A stretch of 64,000 nucleotides of DNA from Candidatus Zhuqueibacterota bacterium (GTDB taxonomy: Bacteria; Zhuqueibacterota; Zhuqueibacteria; Oceanimicrobiales; Oceanimicrobiaceae): the NCBI GenBank assembly GCA_029261995.1, contig JAJDAF010000017.1, positions 274,948-338,947 of the forward strand, read 5' to 3'. This document shows positions 22,125-29,890 of this stretch, one piece after another. Below the pieces are notes generated by a model, which did not search any database, was not told the DNA's origin, and saw only the letters and a program-made list of their open reading frames with translations. The translations under genes were made by a program, and so were the position numbers. Numbering within the stretch: position 1 is the stretch's first letter; each line of letters begins with the position of its first letter.

Positions 22125-24245
22125 ATGAGAAACAGATGTCTGCGTCCCGTAGTGTCAGCCCGCACAATCATGCTGGCTTTGTCGCTCGCGTTGCTCAATA
22201 GCTCCTGCGCTTATTTTAACACGTTCCACAATACGAAAAGTCTTTACAACAACGCAAAAAAGGAACGTGAAAAACGCAAGGACAACAAGATAACTCCCGC
22301 AGAGCGCAAACTCTACGATGAGACAATTACCAAAGCATCCAAAATACTGGAACTCTATCCCAACAGCAAATACGTCGATGATGCGCTTTTCATTCTCGGA
22401 GAGTCGTTCTATCACAAAGGGGAGTCGATTAAGGCCCAACGAAAGTTCCAGGAACTCATCACCTATTTCCCCAGCAGCGACTACTTTCTAAGAGCGAAAG
22501 TCTGGCTCGCCAAAACAAATGTTAAGCTGCGCGATTATGCCGCCGCCCGAGTCATTCTAAATGAGCTTCTGGCCCAGTCCGAGCTTGACAAGGAAGCGGC
22601 TGAAGAAGCACATTTCAACCTCGGCGAGATTCAGTTCAGTCAAGGTTTCTATGAAGAAGCGGCGAAGGCCTACCATGCCGCCGCGCAGATTGGGAAGAAT
22701 CGTTCTACCACGTCGAACGCCTGGCTGCACCTGGGCGAATGCCAACTGTTCTTTGGCAACAACTCAGCTGCCGTGACGAGTTTTCGAAATGCTGTCAAGA
22801 CCAGCCCTGACAATTTGCAGGGGTTTGACGCTCGCCTGAATTACATCAACTCACTGAAGTTGTCTGGGGATTTCAAGACTGCTGCGCGATTGTGCAATGA
22901 ACTCCTCGATAATCCGGTTTTCCAGCGCAAATCTGGATTTCTGAGGCTGGAACTCGCGGACATCATCTATTGGGAAGGGAAGGCCCTGAACGACCGACTA
23001 AAAGGTACCGACCTGAAGTACCTCGGCAAGATCGATGAGGCCATTGAGAAGTACGAAATCGTGATTCTCCAGAACAAGAGGAGTGAAGTGTCGGCAACTG
23101 CGCATTACCGGATTGCGGACATTAGAGAGCATGACCTGCGGGATTTCGCTGGCGCTAAAGAGCACTACGAGAAGGTGAAGCTGGAGTACAGCCGGTCTGA
23201 GTACGCCGAACAAGCTCAGGAAAAAGCCAAGAATATCGCTGAGCTTATCAGACTTAACAACCTGATCAACGAAGACCAGGGAGGTGGAGGGCCCAGTCAG
23301 GGTGGAGGCTCCGGACAGATCACTGAGCTGGAAATGCTTTTGCTGGAGCATGGCGTGCATCCGGAGGTTCGATTCATGCAGGAGCAGCGCAGGGTGAGAG
23401 AGTTGGCGGATGCGGTGGACGCACCAGAAGCCAATGTAGGGGGGCTTTCCAGCCAGGATGTGCTGCAACTGGGCAAACTGAATGAGCTGGTTGCCAACAA
23501 ATTGCAGTTGGCTGAAATCTACCTGTTTCAGTTTAGCCAGGTGGATTCGGCGCTCAAAGAGTACAGCGATGTGCTGGGCCTTTTTCCCGACCATCCTGAT
23601 GGTGCAAAAGCGCTCTATTCCAGTGCTTACATCTACGAGAATGTGCGACACAACAAATTCAAGACTGACTCACTACTCTATGAGTTAATCGAGCAGTTCC
23701 CGGAGTCACGACAGGCCCAGGACGCACACCGGAAAATGGGCCTGGAAGTAACCACCAGCGATGATCCCGCCGCGGAGCTTTTTCGCAGGGCGGAGTACTC
23801 TATGGTTGTCGATAATGATGTATCCGGGGCTATTCGTCAGTATCAGCGCGTCATCTCCACCTATCCGGAGTCTGCTTTTGCGCCAAAGGCGCTGTTCGCG
23901 ATGGGGTGGCTCTACGAGAATCGCAGATTCGACAATGCGGCCGCTTCCAAATTCTACTTGGAGCTTAAGAAGAACTATCCTGAAACAGAATTCTTCAACG
24001 CCGTGAATCAGAAACTCATGGCGCTTGAGGCGAGTCAGGCGAAACAAACCCCGGCGCCTCAGGATTCCGCTAGCACGGCCAATCCTGCGGTCAACGATGA
24101 GCCAGAGGAACCTGACCTGCGGCAGCGGCGCGAAGAACCGCAAGCCGAAGACCCGGATGAAGTCCATCGACGGCCAAACAAAGCGACTGTCCCTGGTGAG
24201 CCTGACGAGTCGCCTCCAGTCAAGAAGAAAGAAAGAGACGATTGA
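22125..24245 (+). CDS. TPR-repeat outer-membrane lipoprotein (BamD/tol-pal-like)
   Basis: A 706-residue exported protein. The hydrophobic signal (about 10-27) ends at a cysteine in NSSCAYFNTFHNTKSLYNNA; a lipid-modified Cys followed by YFNTF is a pattern of TPR lipoproteins in FCB bacteria, although the residues before the Cys are a weak lipobox. About a dozen TPR/Sel1-like helical pairs follow (ILELYPNSKYVDDALFILGE, YPESAFAPKALFAMGWLYE), split by a Gly-rich linker near 385-395 (GGGGPSQGGGSG). The C-terminus (about 635-706) is a charged Pro/Glu/Arg tail. ATG 22125 is preferred because the open frame upstream is not protein-like. It overlaps pyrK by three bases. Confidence 0.82.
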   Translation: MRNRCLRPVVSARTIMLALSLALLNSSCAYFNTFHNTKSLYNNAKKEREKRKDNKITPAERKLYDETITKASKILELYPNSKYVDDALFILGESFYHKGESIKAQRKFQELITYFPSSDYFLRAKVWLAKTNVKLRDYAAARVILNELLAQSELDKEAAEEAHFNLGEIQFSQGFYEEAAKAYHAAAQIGKNRSTTSNAWLHLGECQLFFGNNSAAVTSFRNAVKTSPDNLQGFDARLNYINSLKLSGDFKTAARLCNELLDNPVFQRKSGFLRLELADIIYWEGKALNDRLKGTDLKYLGKIDEAIEKYEIVILQNKRSEVSATAHYRIADIREHDLRDFAGAKEHYEKVKLEYSRSEYAEQAQEKAKNIAELIRLNNLINEDQGGGGPSQGGGSGQITELEMLLLEHGVHPEVRFMQEQRRVRELADAVDAPEANVGGLSSQDVLQLGKLNELVANKLQLAEIYLFQFSQVDSALKEYSDVLGLFPDHPDGAKALYSSAYIYENVRHNKFKTDSLLYELIEQFPESRQAQDAHRKMGLEVTTSDDPAAELFRRAEYSMVVDNDVSGAIRQYQRVISTYPESAFAPKALFAMGWLYENRRFDNAAASKFYLELKKNYPETEFFNAVNQKLMALEASQAKQTPAPQDSASTANPAVNDEPEEPDLRQRREEPQAEDPDEVHRRPNKATVPGEPDESPPVKKKERDD

Positions 24246-25063
24246 GTGCACTACCGTCCCGGGCAGTTTGTGACTGTCCTGTCGATGCAATAACAGAAGT
24301 GGCCGATGGCACCCATCTTTTGCGGTTTCGGTCGCCCGTGATTTCCAATCAATCCCTCCCAGGTCAGTTTGTAAACATCAAAGTGAGTGGCGGCCAACAC
24401 CCGCTGCTACGGCGGCCCTTCAGCGTCTGCCGGGTAAATGCCCGGGAAGGATGGTTTGAAGTCCTGTGGAAAGTCGTGGGGCAGGGTACAGCTATCATGG
24501 CGCAGGCCAGGCCCGGTGACACGTTCAGCGTGATTGGTCCTCTTGGGCGAGGCTACACAGTTCCGGAGAGCACCAGGACCGCACTTTTGGTAGGAGGTGG
24601 ACTTGGGGTCGCGCCTCTACCTTTTCTTGCCGAAAACCTGGCCGCGGCTGGCACGTCTGTGGAGGTTTATGTCGGTGCCCGTTCCAAGGGCGATTTGTCC
24701 ATGCTGGAGGCATTTGGGTCGCTTGGCCTTGAGCCCGTCATTGCTACTGAAGACGGCTCCGTTGGGGCATGCGGGTTTGTGACCGCACCGTTGACAACGA
24801 GGCTGAAAGAGCTGCAGGGAGCCCCTGACGCACACTTGTTTTCCTGCGGCCCGACCGGATTCCTGAAGGCGATGACAGCTCTATCCAAGCAGTATGAGAT
24901 TCCTGGTCAGATTGCCATCGAGACGGTCATGGCATGTGGATTTGGTATCTGCGTCGGTTGTGCTGTGCCGGCAAAGAGGCAGGTGGGCACTGGGCGGCGT
25001 TATAAACTGGCATGCATTGACGGCCCGGTCTTCGATAGCGATGAGGTGGAATTGGATGGCTGA
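24242..25063 (+). CDS. pyrK: Dihydroorotate dehydrogenase B, electron-transfer subunit
   Basis: A 273-residue FAD- and [2Fe-2S]-containing subunit that passes electrons from dihydroorotate (via PyrD FMN) to NAD+. FAD-binding RRPFSVCR and GQGTAIM, NAD-binding GGGLGVAPLPFLAE, and a C-terminal iron-sulphur motif with four cysteines in MACGFGICVGCAVP and KLACIDGPVF. It starts at TTG 24242, overlapping the stop of the lipoprotein gene, and overlaps pyrD by 8 bases, so PyrK and PyrD are made together as in other type 1B enzymes. Confidence 0.93.
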   Translation: MSALPSRAVCDCPVDAITEVADGTHLLRFRSPVISNQSLPGQFVNIKVSGGQHPLLRRPFSVCRVNAREGWFEVLWKVVGQGTAIMAQARPGDTFSVIGPLGRGYTVPESTRTALLVGGGLGVAPLPFLAENLAAAGTSVEVYVGARSKGDLSMLEAFGSLGLEPVIATEDGSVGACGFVTAPLTTRLKELQGAPDAHLFSCGPTGFLKAMTALSKQYEIPGQIAIETVMACGFGICVGCAVPAKRQVGTGRRYKLACIDGPVFDSDEVELDG

Positions 25064-25973
25064 CCTGACTACAACTATTGGACCGCTGCAATTAAAGAAT
25101 CCTGTCCTGGTGGCTTCGGGTACCTTCGGTTACGGTCAGGAAGTGGTCGGCTTGATGGATCTGAATCGACTCGGGGCAGTCGTTACCAAGTCCGTCAGTC
25201 TTGAACCCAGGCCCGGAAATCCGCCACCCCGGATTTGCGAGTTGCCCGGCGGCATGCTCAATTCCATCGGCCTTGCCAACGTGGGGGTCGAAGCATTTGT
25301 TGAACAGAAACTGCCGTTCCTGGCGGCTCTGGACACCAAGCTGATCGTCAACATTGCCGGACGCACGCCAGATGATTATGTCGCTGTTATCCACCACCTG
25401 GAAGACCAGCCCAACATAGATGGTTACGAGCTCAATTTTTCCTGCCCGAATGTAAAAAAGGGCGGTCTTGAGTTCAGCCAGGACCCGACGACGACTGCGG
25501 GGGTGGTCAATGTCATCAGGAAACAGACCCAGAGGCCGTTAATCGCCAAGCTGACGCCGAACGTGACGCGCATCCGGGAAATTGCTCAGGCCGCGGCTGA
25601 TGGCGGCGTTGACGCAGTCTCTTTGATCAATACCCTGGTGGGTTTTGCGGTCGATGTCGAGACCCGCAGGCCACGAATACATGCTGGGGCAGCGGGCTAC
25701 TCCGGGCCGGCCATCAAACCCGTGGCTCTCGCGAAGGTCCTTGAAGTCGCCGAACACGTAGACATCCCGATTATTGGCATCGGCGGCATCTGCAATGTGA
25801 CAGATGCTTTGGAATTCTTAATCACGGGTGCTTGTGCTATTCAGGTCGGCACTGCAAATTTCATCGATCCTGGCTCGGCGCCCCGTATCGTCGACGAACT
25901 CGAACAATATATGAACGCGCACAAGCTCGCGGCGTTGCCGGAATTGATAGGCTCGTTGAAGAAGTGGTCGTGA
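25056..25973 (+). CDS. pyrD: Dihydroorotate dehydrogenase B, catalytic subunit
   Basis: A 305-residue FMN-dependent TIM barrel catalysing dihydroorotate to orotate in pyrimidine synthesis. It has VASGTFGYGQE, the active-site loop NFSCPNVKKGG with the catalytic cysteine of class 1B, IAKLTPNV, SLINTLVGFAVD, and the phosphate-binding GIGGICNVTDALEFLITGA. ATG 25056 is chosen because the family starts here and GAGGTGGA lies about 8 bases upstream. It overlaps the pyrK end. The next 176 bases before cdsA hold nothing I can identify. Confidence 0.95.
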   Translation: MADLTTTIGPLQLKNPVLVASGTFGYGQEVVGLMDLNRLGAVVTKSVSLEPRPGNPPPRICELPGGMLNSIGLANVGVEAFVEQKLPFLAALDTKLIVNIAGRTPDDYVAVIHHLEDQPNIDGYELNFSCPNVKKGGLEFSQDPTTTAGVVNVIRKQTQRPLIAKLTPNVTRIREIAQAAADGGVDAVSLINTLVGFAVDVETRRPRIHAGAAGYSGPAIKPVALAKVLEVAEHVDIPIIGIGGICNVTDALEFLITGACAIQVGTANFIDPGSAPRIVDELEQYMNAHKLAALPELIGSLKKWS

Positions 25974-26149
25974 GTTGGAGCACCGGCTTCGAACCGACCG
26001 TTCTGCTTGACCGCGAATAATCAGCCTGCCTGTTTCAGCCGATCTTTGCGTGTGCGCGCCAACGAGACCCTGTAAATGCCGCCGCTGCTATTCGCAAACC
26101 GGGTGAGCATTTCCCGGATAGACTCAATTTTTCAGGAGGGAGGCTTAAG

Positions 26150-26965
26150 ATGGCTTTGGAAACACTTGGCATTCGTGCGCTCGTCACATTCACCATGGGG
26201 CCGCTCATTCTGTTCTGTGCCTGGCTCGGTGGGTGGTATTTCATGGGAGTTGTCTCTATTATCTCCATACTGGCTTTGCACGAATTCTACGGTCTCGCTA
26301 CTCATAAGGGAGCAACGCCAGCCACGTGGCTCGGGCTCTCGTCTGCGCTCGTTATCGATCTGATGCTATTTCTGGGCGAGTCAGCGACAATTCCGGCATT
26401 TCTGGTGGCCATGTTTATGACTCTCGCGACCATCGAGCTTTTCAGAAATAAGAAGAACCCAATTTTGAACGTCGCCACGACCCTGATGGGCTTATTCTAC
26501 ATTGCGCTGCCATTCGGCTTCCTCATTCTTATTCGGCAGTTGCCGGGAACAGGCGGCTCGCGTGGTGGGCTCATCATCCTTATTTTTCTAGCTGTCTGGA
26601 TTTGTGACTCTGCCGCCTATTTGGTCGGTTCGAGATTTGGCAAACATAAACTGTTCCCCCGGGTGAGCCCCAACAAGACCATCGAAGGCACGCTGGCGGG
26701 GTTTGTGTTTGCGATCATCACCGCCTATGTGGCTCACGTGACCTTCCTGCCGGATGTCAATGTGTTTGCCGTTCTGGCGGTTGGCGCAATCTGCGGCAGC
26801 CTCGGGCAGGCAAGTGATCTGCTGGAGTCTCTTTTCAAACGGGATGCAGAGGTCAAGGATTCTTCCAGTCTCATCCCGGGGCATGGAGGAGTACTTGATC
26901 GCTTCGACAGCGAGATTCTGGTGGCGCCGGCAGTTTATTTATTGTTTCGGCTGATCGCCGTGTGA
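26150..26965 (+). CDS. cdsA: Phosphatidate cytidylyltransferase
   Basis: A 271-residue integral membrane enzyme making CDP-diacylglycerol from phosphatidate and CTP. It has seven to eight hydrophobic segments, SPNKTIEGTLAGF, and the CDS family signature ESLFKRDAEVKDSSSLIPGHGGVLDRFDS at the C-terminal end with its metal-binding aspartates. AGGAGGGAGG precedes the ATG by about 7 bases. The product feeds PssA and Psd encoded at 37674-39054. The following 155 bases before the convergent gene show no clear terminator. Confidence 0.95.
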   Translation: MALETLGIRALVTFTMGPLILFCAWLGGWYFMGVVSIISILALHEFYGLATHKGATPATWLGLSSALVIDLMLFLGESATIPAFLVAMFMTLATIELFRNKKNPILNVATTLMGLFYIALPFGFLILIRQLPGTGGSRGGLIILIFLAVWICDSAAYLVGSRFGKHKLFPRVSPNKTIEGTLAGFVFAIITAYVAHVTFLPDVNVFAVLAVGAICGSLGQASDLLESLFKRDAEVKDSSSLIPGHGGVLDRFDSEILVAPAVYLLFRLIAV

Positions 26966-27120
26966 AACTGCTTGCGCCTGAAGTTCATCGTAGTCGCGCA
27001 GCCATTCGCAGCTCGGTTTCATGGAATTGTGGCCCAAATAGGAAAGGGCATAATCAGGAAGATGTTGCCTTGTTAGGGCTTTTGTGGAGGGAGTGCAGTG
27101 GGTCCAACCGGGTTTGCCCG

Positions 27121-28068
27121 TCAAACGACAATCTGACCGTCTTCTACAACGCTGTGGCCATCGATTAAGACCGTGGGTCTCAAGACCAAACCCTTCAATG
27201 CCTCAACGACCTTGCCGTGCGTGCGTTTGGCGTGACTCTTACCGAAAGAGAAGTAAACCACCCCAAGGGATCTTTGGTCTTCATCCTCTGAGTTCCCCAA
27301 AATCAGGTCGGGATTTGCGCCTACGCCAAGTTCTCCGAGATGACGCCCATCAGGCCCGAACTTGCGCAACTGCTTCCGCAATAGCTCCGCATCTCCACTG
27401 CCTTTGATTTGCGTGATGTGGCCATTGTTGATATTCAGAGCAATGGGTTTGACCAATTTGCGCCTGACCCCGGCGATTCTGTCCAAGACAATTCGACCAT
27501 CGGCCCCGCTGTTGAGCACAGCGCTTGCCTTGCCAGCCGGTAGAGATGACAGCTCGCCCGCGGATCGTGCCAATCCCGTTTCCGCCGTGCCGAGAATTTT
27601 GTTTATGGAGAAGGTCGCACGTGTCCCGGACGGCGAGCGAAGCTCAATGCAGGTCCCGATGGTAAAGAGGTCCGCAAGTTTGCGGCTAATGTTCGATGCT
27701 TTCACGGGATCTGTTTGCAGGGCGCGCTCCATCAGAGCCCGCGAGGCATTCTGCAGCAGAAGAACACGAGCGCCGTTCTGTCGAGCTTCATCGAAGATGT
27801 GTTCGTCGAGGCACACAGGCGACAGCACGATGCAGGCCTTGGCGTCTCGTAGCGATCCTGCTACTCCTGGCGAAATCCCACGCGTGTTTGAATTCACATG
27901 TGAGTATTTGATGTGCACAAGGTTGCGGGTCGTGCGTTTGGCGTGATTCCAGATCGCATCCCCAATTTCGGAAAGCGATTCGTGGCTGACCACAGTCAGA
28001 TTTTCTCTGGGCTGAAGATTGATGCATTGCCTGACGAGAGTTCTGACGGTTTTTTTGAGCGTGACCAT
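27121..28068 (-). CDS. M29-like aminopeptidase family protein
   Basis: A 315-residue protein resembling the thermophilic aminopeptidase (M29)/leucyl aminopeptidase group. It has an N-terminal Rossmann-like half (NLTVVSHESLSEIGDAIW, VLLLQNASRAL) and a C-terminal half with ELSSLPAGKASA, LGELGVGANPDL and SFGKSH. In well-studied M29 enzymes the PAGE motif supplies a metal-binding Glu; here it reads PAGK, and the protein is about 90 residues shorter than AmpS/AmpT, so peptidase activity is uncertain. It lies downstream of an M20 peptidase on the same strand, with 150 bases between, in what looks like a peptide-utilisation cluster. Confidence 0.7.
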   Translation of the reverse strand: MVTLKKTVRTLVRQCINLQPRENLTVVSHESLSEIGDAIWNHAKRTTRNLVHIKYSHVNSNTRGISPGVAGSLRDAKACIVLSPVCLDEHIFDEARQNGARVLLLQNASRALMERALQTDPVKASNISRKLADLFTIGTCIELRSPSGTRATFSINKILGTAETGLARSAGELSSLPAGKASAVLNSGADGRIVLDRIAGVRRKLVKPIALNINNGHITQIKGSGDAELLRKQLRKFGPDGRHLGELGVGANPDLILGNSEDEDQRSLGVVYFSFGKSHAKRTHGKVVEALKGLVLRPTVLIDGHSVVEDGQIVV

Positions 28069-28218
28069 GCGATGATTCAGTGTTTGATGTTTAGCTCTTA
28101 AATGTGTTGCTGAACGCCCGGTGTTCAGGTCATGACGACTTGGATCAAAGAAAGAGTTGGCGTTGCGAGAGGGGTCGGGTTCGGACTAAACTAGTTTCTG
28201 CAGGCTTCGATTTCACGG

Positions 28219-29469
28219 TCACGGGAGCAACGCGATGTAAGAAAACACTTTTGCGTCGTTCAGTATATTTGAAATTTTGACGTATTCATTGGGCTCATGC
28301 AGAGTCTCGTCCTGAGTGGCCCATACCACTGCTGGGAGTCCAGCTTGGCGGAAGTAGGCTGCCACGGTGCCGCCGCCTATTCCCATCGGACTGGTCTCCT
28401 TATCCATTATTTCCGTTATTGCGGCTTGCAGAGCCTTGACCACGGGAGCATCAACCGGGGTTGGCGCCGGTGCCCGCAAACACTGCTCGATACTGATCTC
28501 GATTGTCACCTTGTGGCTGGCTTCAATTTGTTCGCAGGTATTCTGCACCTGGGCCTCGAGGGCGGAGACTTCATATTCGGGCAGGAGGCGGCAGTCGAGG
28601 TAGAAGACGTCCTCGCCCGGTATTGTATTTACATTCGGTACGTTGGCTTCTTTCTTTGTGGGTTCGAAGGTGCTAATGGGTGGCTCAAAGACCGCGTTCG
28701 AACTCGAAAAGCGCTCATAGAGCTTTGATAAATGCACCACCAAATCTGCCCCGGCGCGCATCGCGTTGATACCAAGCTCAGGAGTCGAGCCGTGCGTTTG
28801 TTTGCCCAGCACCCTGAACTTGAACCAGACGATGCTTTTCTCGGCGACTTCTACCAGAGTGCCATCTTCGTTGCCCGCATCGGGAATTAAAATGAAATCA
28901 TCTGCCGAGAACAAGTCGGAGTGTTCATTCAGCAGGTACTGGATTCCAAACTCGCTGCCGGTTTCTTCATCAGCCACCAGCAGCAGCGCGATGTCATGTT
29001 CCGGTGTGATGCCCTCATCCCGCAATGCTTTGGCCGCCAGTAGCGACGACACGATGCCTTGCTGGTTGTCTTCGGTGCCTCGTCCGTAAATCTTGTCGCC
29101 ATCCACGCGCACGGTCCACGGGTCACTATCCCATTTGGAAAGGTCTCCGGGCGGCACCACATCGGTGTGCGACATAATCCAGATTGTACGGTCGCTGCTT
29201 TTGCCTTTGATTCTACCGACGACGTTCGGTCGCACGCCGGCGGAACATCGTGGGTCGGGCGCGTTGTAGGTCTCCATCTCATCACATTTGAGAACGTCTC
29301 TCAAATAGGAAATGAGAACGTCTACCTTTGCCTGCTCACCGTCACCACCGCTAGCCGGCGACAATGCCGGCACAGCCGTGATCGCCTTCTGAATGTCAAC
29401 AGTCTCTTGCGAATAGCTGTCAATTCGTTTGCAGAGTGCGTTGAGCGTGTTTGAATCAGCAATCGTCAT
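28219..29469 (-). CDS. M20-family metallopeptidase (dipeptidase/deacylase type)
   Basis: A 416-residue cytoplasmic zinc enzyme. It has metal and catalytic motifs MSHTDVVPPGD, GRGTEDNQQG and ADEETGSEFG (catalytic Glu), a lid/dimerisation domain (about 190-300) starting GKQTHGSTPELGINAM, and the final metal histidine in ETLHEPNEYV. It is closest in look to ArgE/DapE/CPG2-type peptidases; the substrate cannot be told from sequence. The pqqD-like gene ends 6 bases upstream, so the two are co-transcribed. Confidence 0.9.
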   Translation of the reverse strand: MTIADSNTLNALCKRIDSYSQETVDIQKAITAVPALSPASGGDGEQAKVDVLISYLRDVLKCDEMETYNAPDPRCSAGVRPNVVGRIKGKSSDRTIWIMSHTDVVPPGDLSKWDSDPWTVRVDGDKIYGRGTEDNQQGIVSSLLAAKALRDEGITPEHDIALLLVADEETGSEFGIQYLLNEHSDLFSADDFILIPDAGNEDGTLVEVAEKSIVWFKFRVLGKQTHGSTPELGINAMRAGADLVVHLSKLYERFSSSNAVFEPPISTFEPTKKEANVPNVNTIPGEDVFYLDCRLLPEYEVSALEAQVQNTCEQIEASHKVTIEISIEQCLRAPAPTPVDAPVVKALQAAITEIMDKETSPMGIGGGTVAAYFRQAGLPAVVWATQDETLHEPNEYVKISNILNDAKVFSYIALLP

Positions 29470-29475
29470 GAGACC

Positions 29476-29823
29476 TCAGGTCCAGGTAATCGCTTTGCTG
29501 CGTTCAAGAGTTTGGAAAAAGGTAGCCAATCGTTCCTGTACAGGCTCAACTTGATTCCCGAAATGCTCGTGCAGACTCTTCCCGATTTCAGCGATGTCAG
29601 TGGCGCCATCGCACCTCGACCAGACAAAGCTGCCCACGTCATCGAGCTTGATTCTGTAATTTGGTTTCGCCATTCGCTGCATCAGCCAATTCCCAAGTTT
29701 GTGACTCTTAAACTTGGGCACCAAAATCACCGCCAATCCACCATCGAGTTGTTCCCACTTTCGGTTCCATAGTGGGCAGAGAGTCTGTGGTAGTTCCGGG
29801 TTGTTCACCGTGTCGTCATTCAT
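29476..29823 (-). CDS. PqqD-family peptide chaperone-like protein
   Basis: A 115-residue protein. Residues 50-112 follow the PqqD/RRE pattern: YRIKLDDVGSFVWSRCDG, then IGKSLHEHFG and a C-terminal helix. PqqD-like domains bind the leader of ribosomally made peptides for a modifying enzyme. No radical-SAM or other RiPP enzyme is visible nearby; instead the gene sits between an OPT transporter and an M20 peptidase. The N-terminal 45 residues (CPLWNRKWEQLDGGLAVI) are an extra conserved-looking segment of unknown role. It is separated from the OPT gene by a terminator but lies only 6 bases from the peptidase gene. Confidence 0.75.
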   Translation of the reverse strand: MNDDTVNNPELPQTLCPLWNRKWEQLDGGLAVILVPKFKSHKLGNWLMQRMAKPNYRIKLDDVGSFVWSRCDGATDIAEIGKSLHEHFGNQVEPVQERLATFFQTLERSKAITWT

Positions 29824-29840
29824 TCGAGTTGCAGAGAGAC

Positions 29841-29877
29841 AAAAAAGCCCGTTTCCGTAGTAGCTCCGAAAACGGGC
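29841..29877 (-). terminator. Rho-independent terminator after the OPT transporter gene
   Basis: On the minus strand GCCCGTTTTCG (29877-29867) pairs with CGGAAACGGGC (29857-29847), one G-U pair, followed by TTTTTT (29846-29841). It would end OPT transcripts or reduce read-through into the PqqD-like gene. Confidence 0.85.
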
Positions 29878-29890
29878 CGGTTTGATTCTT

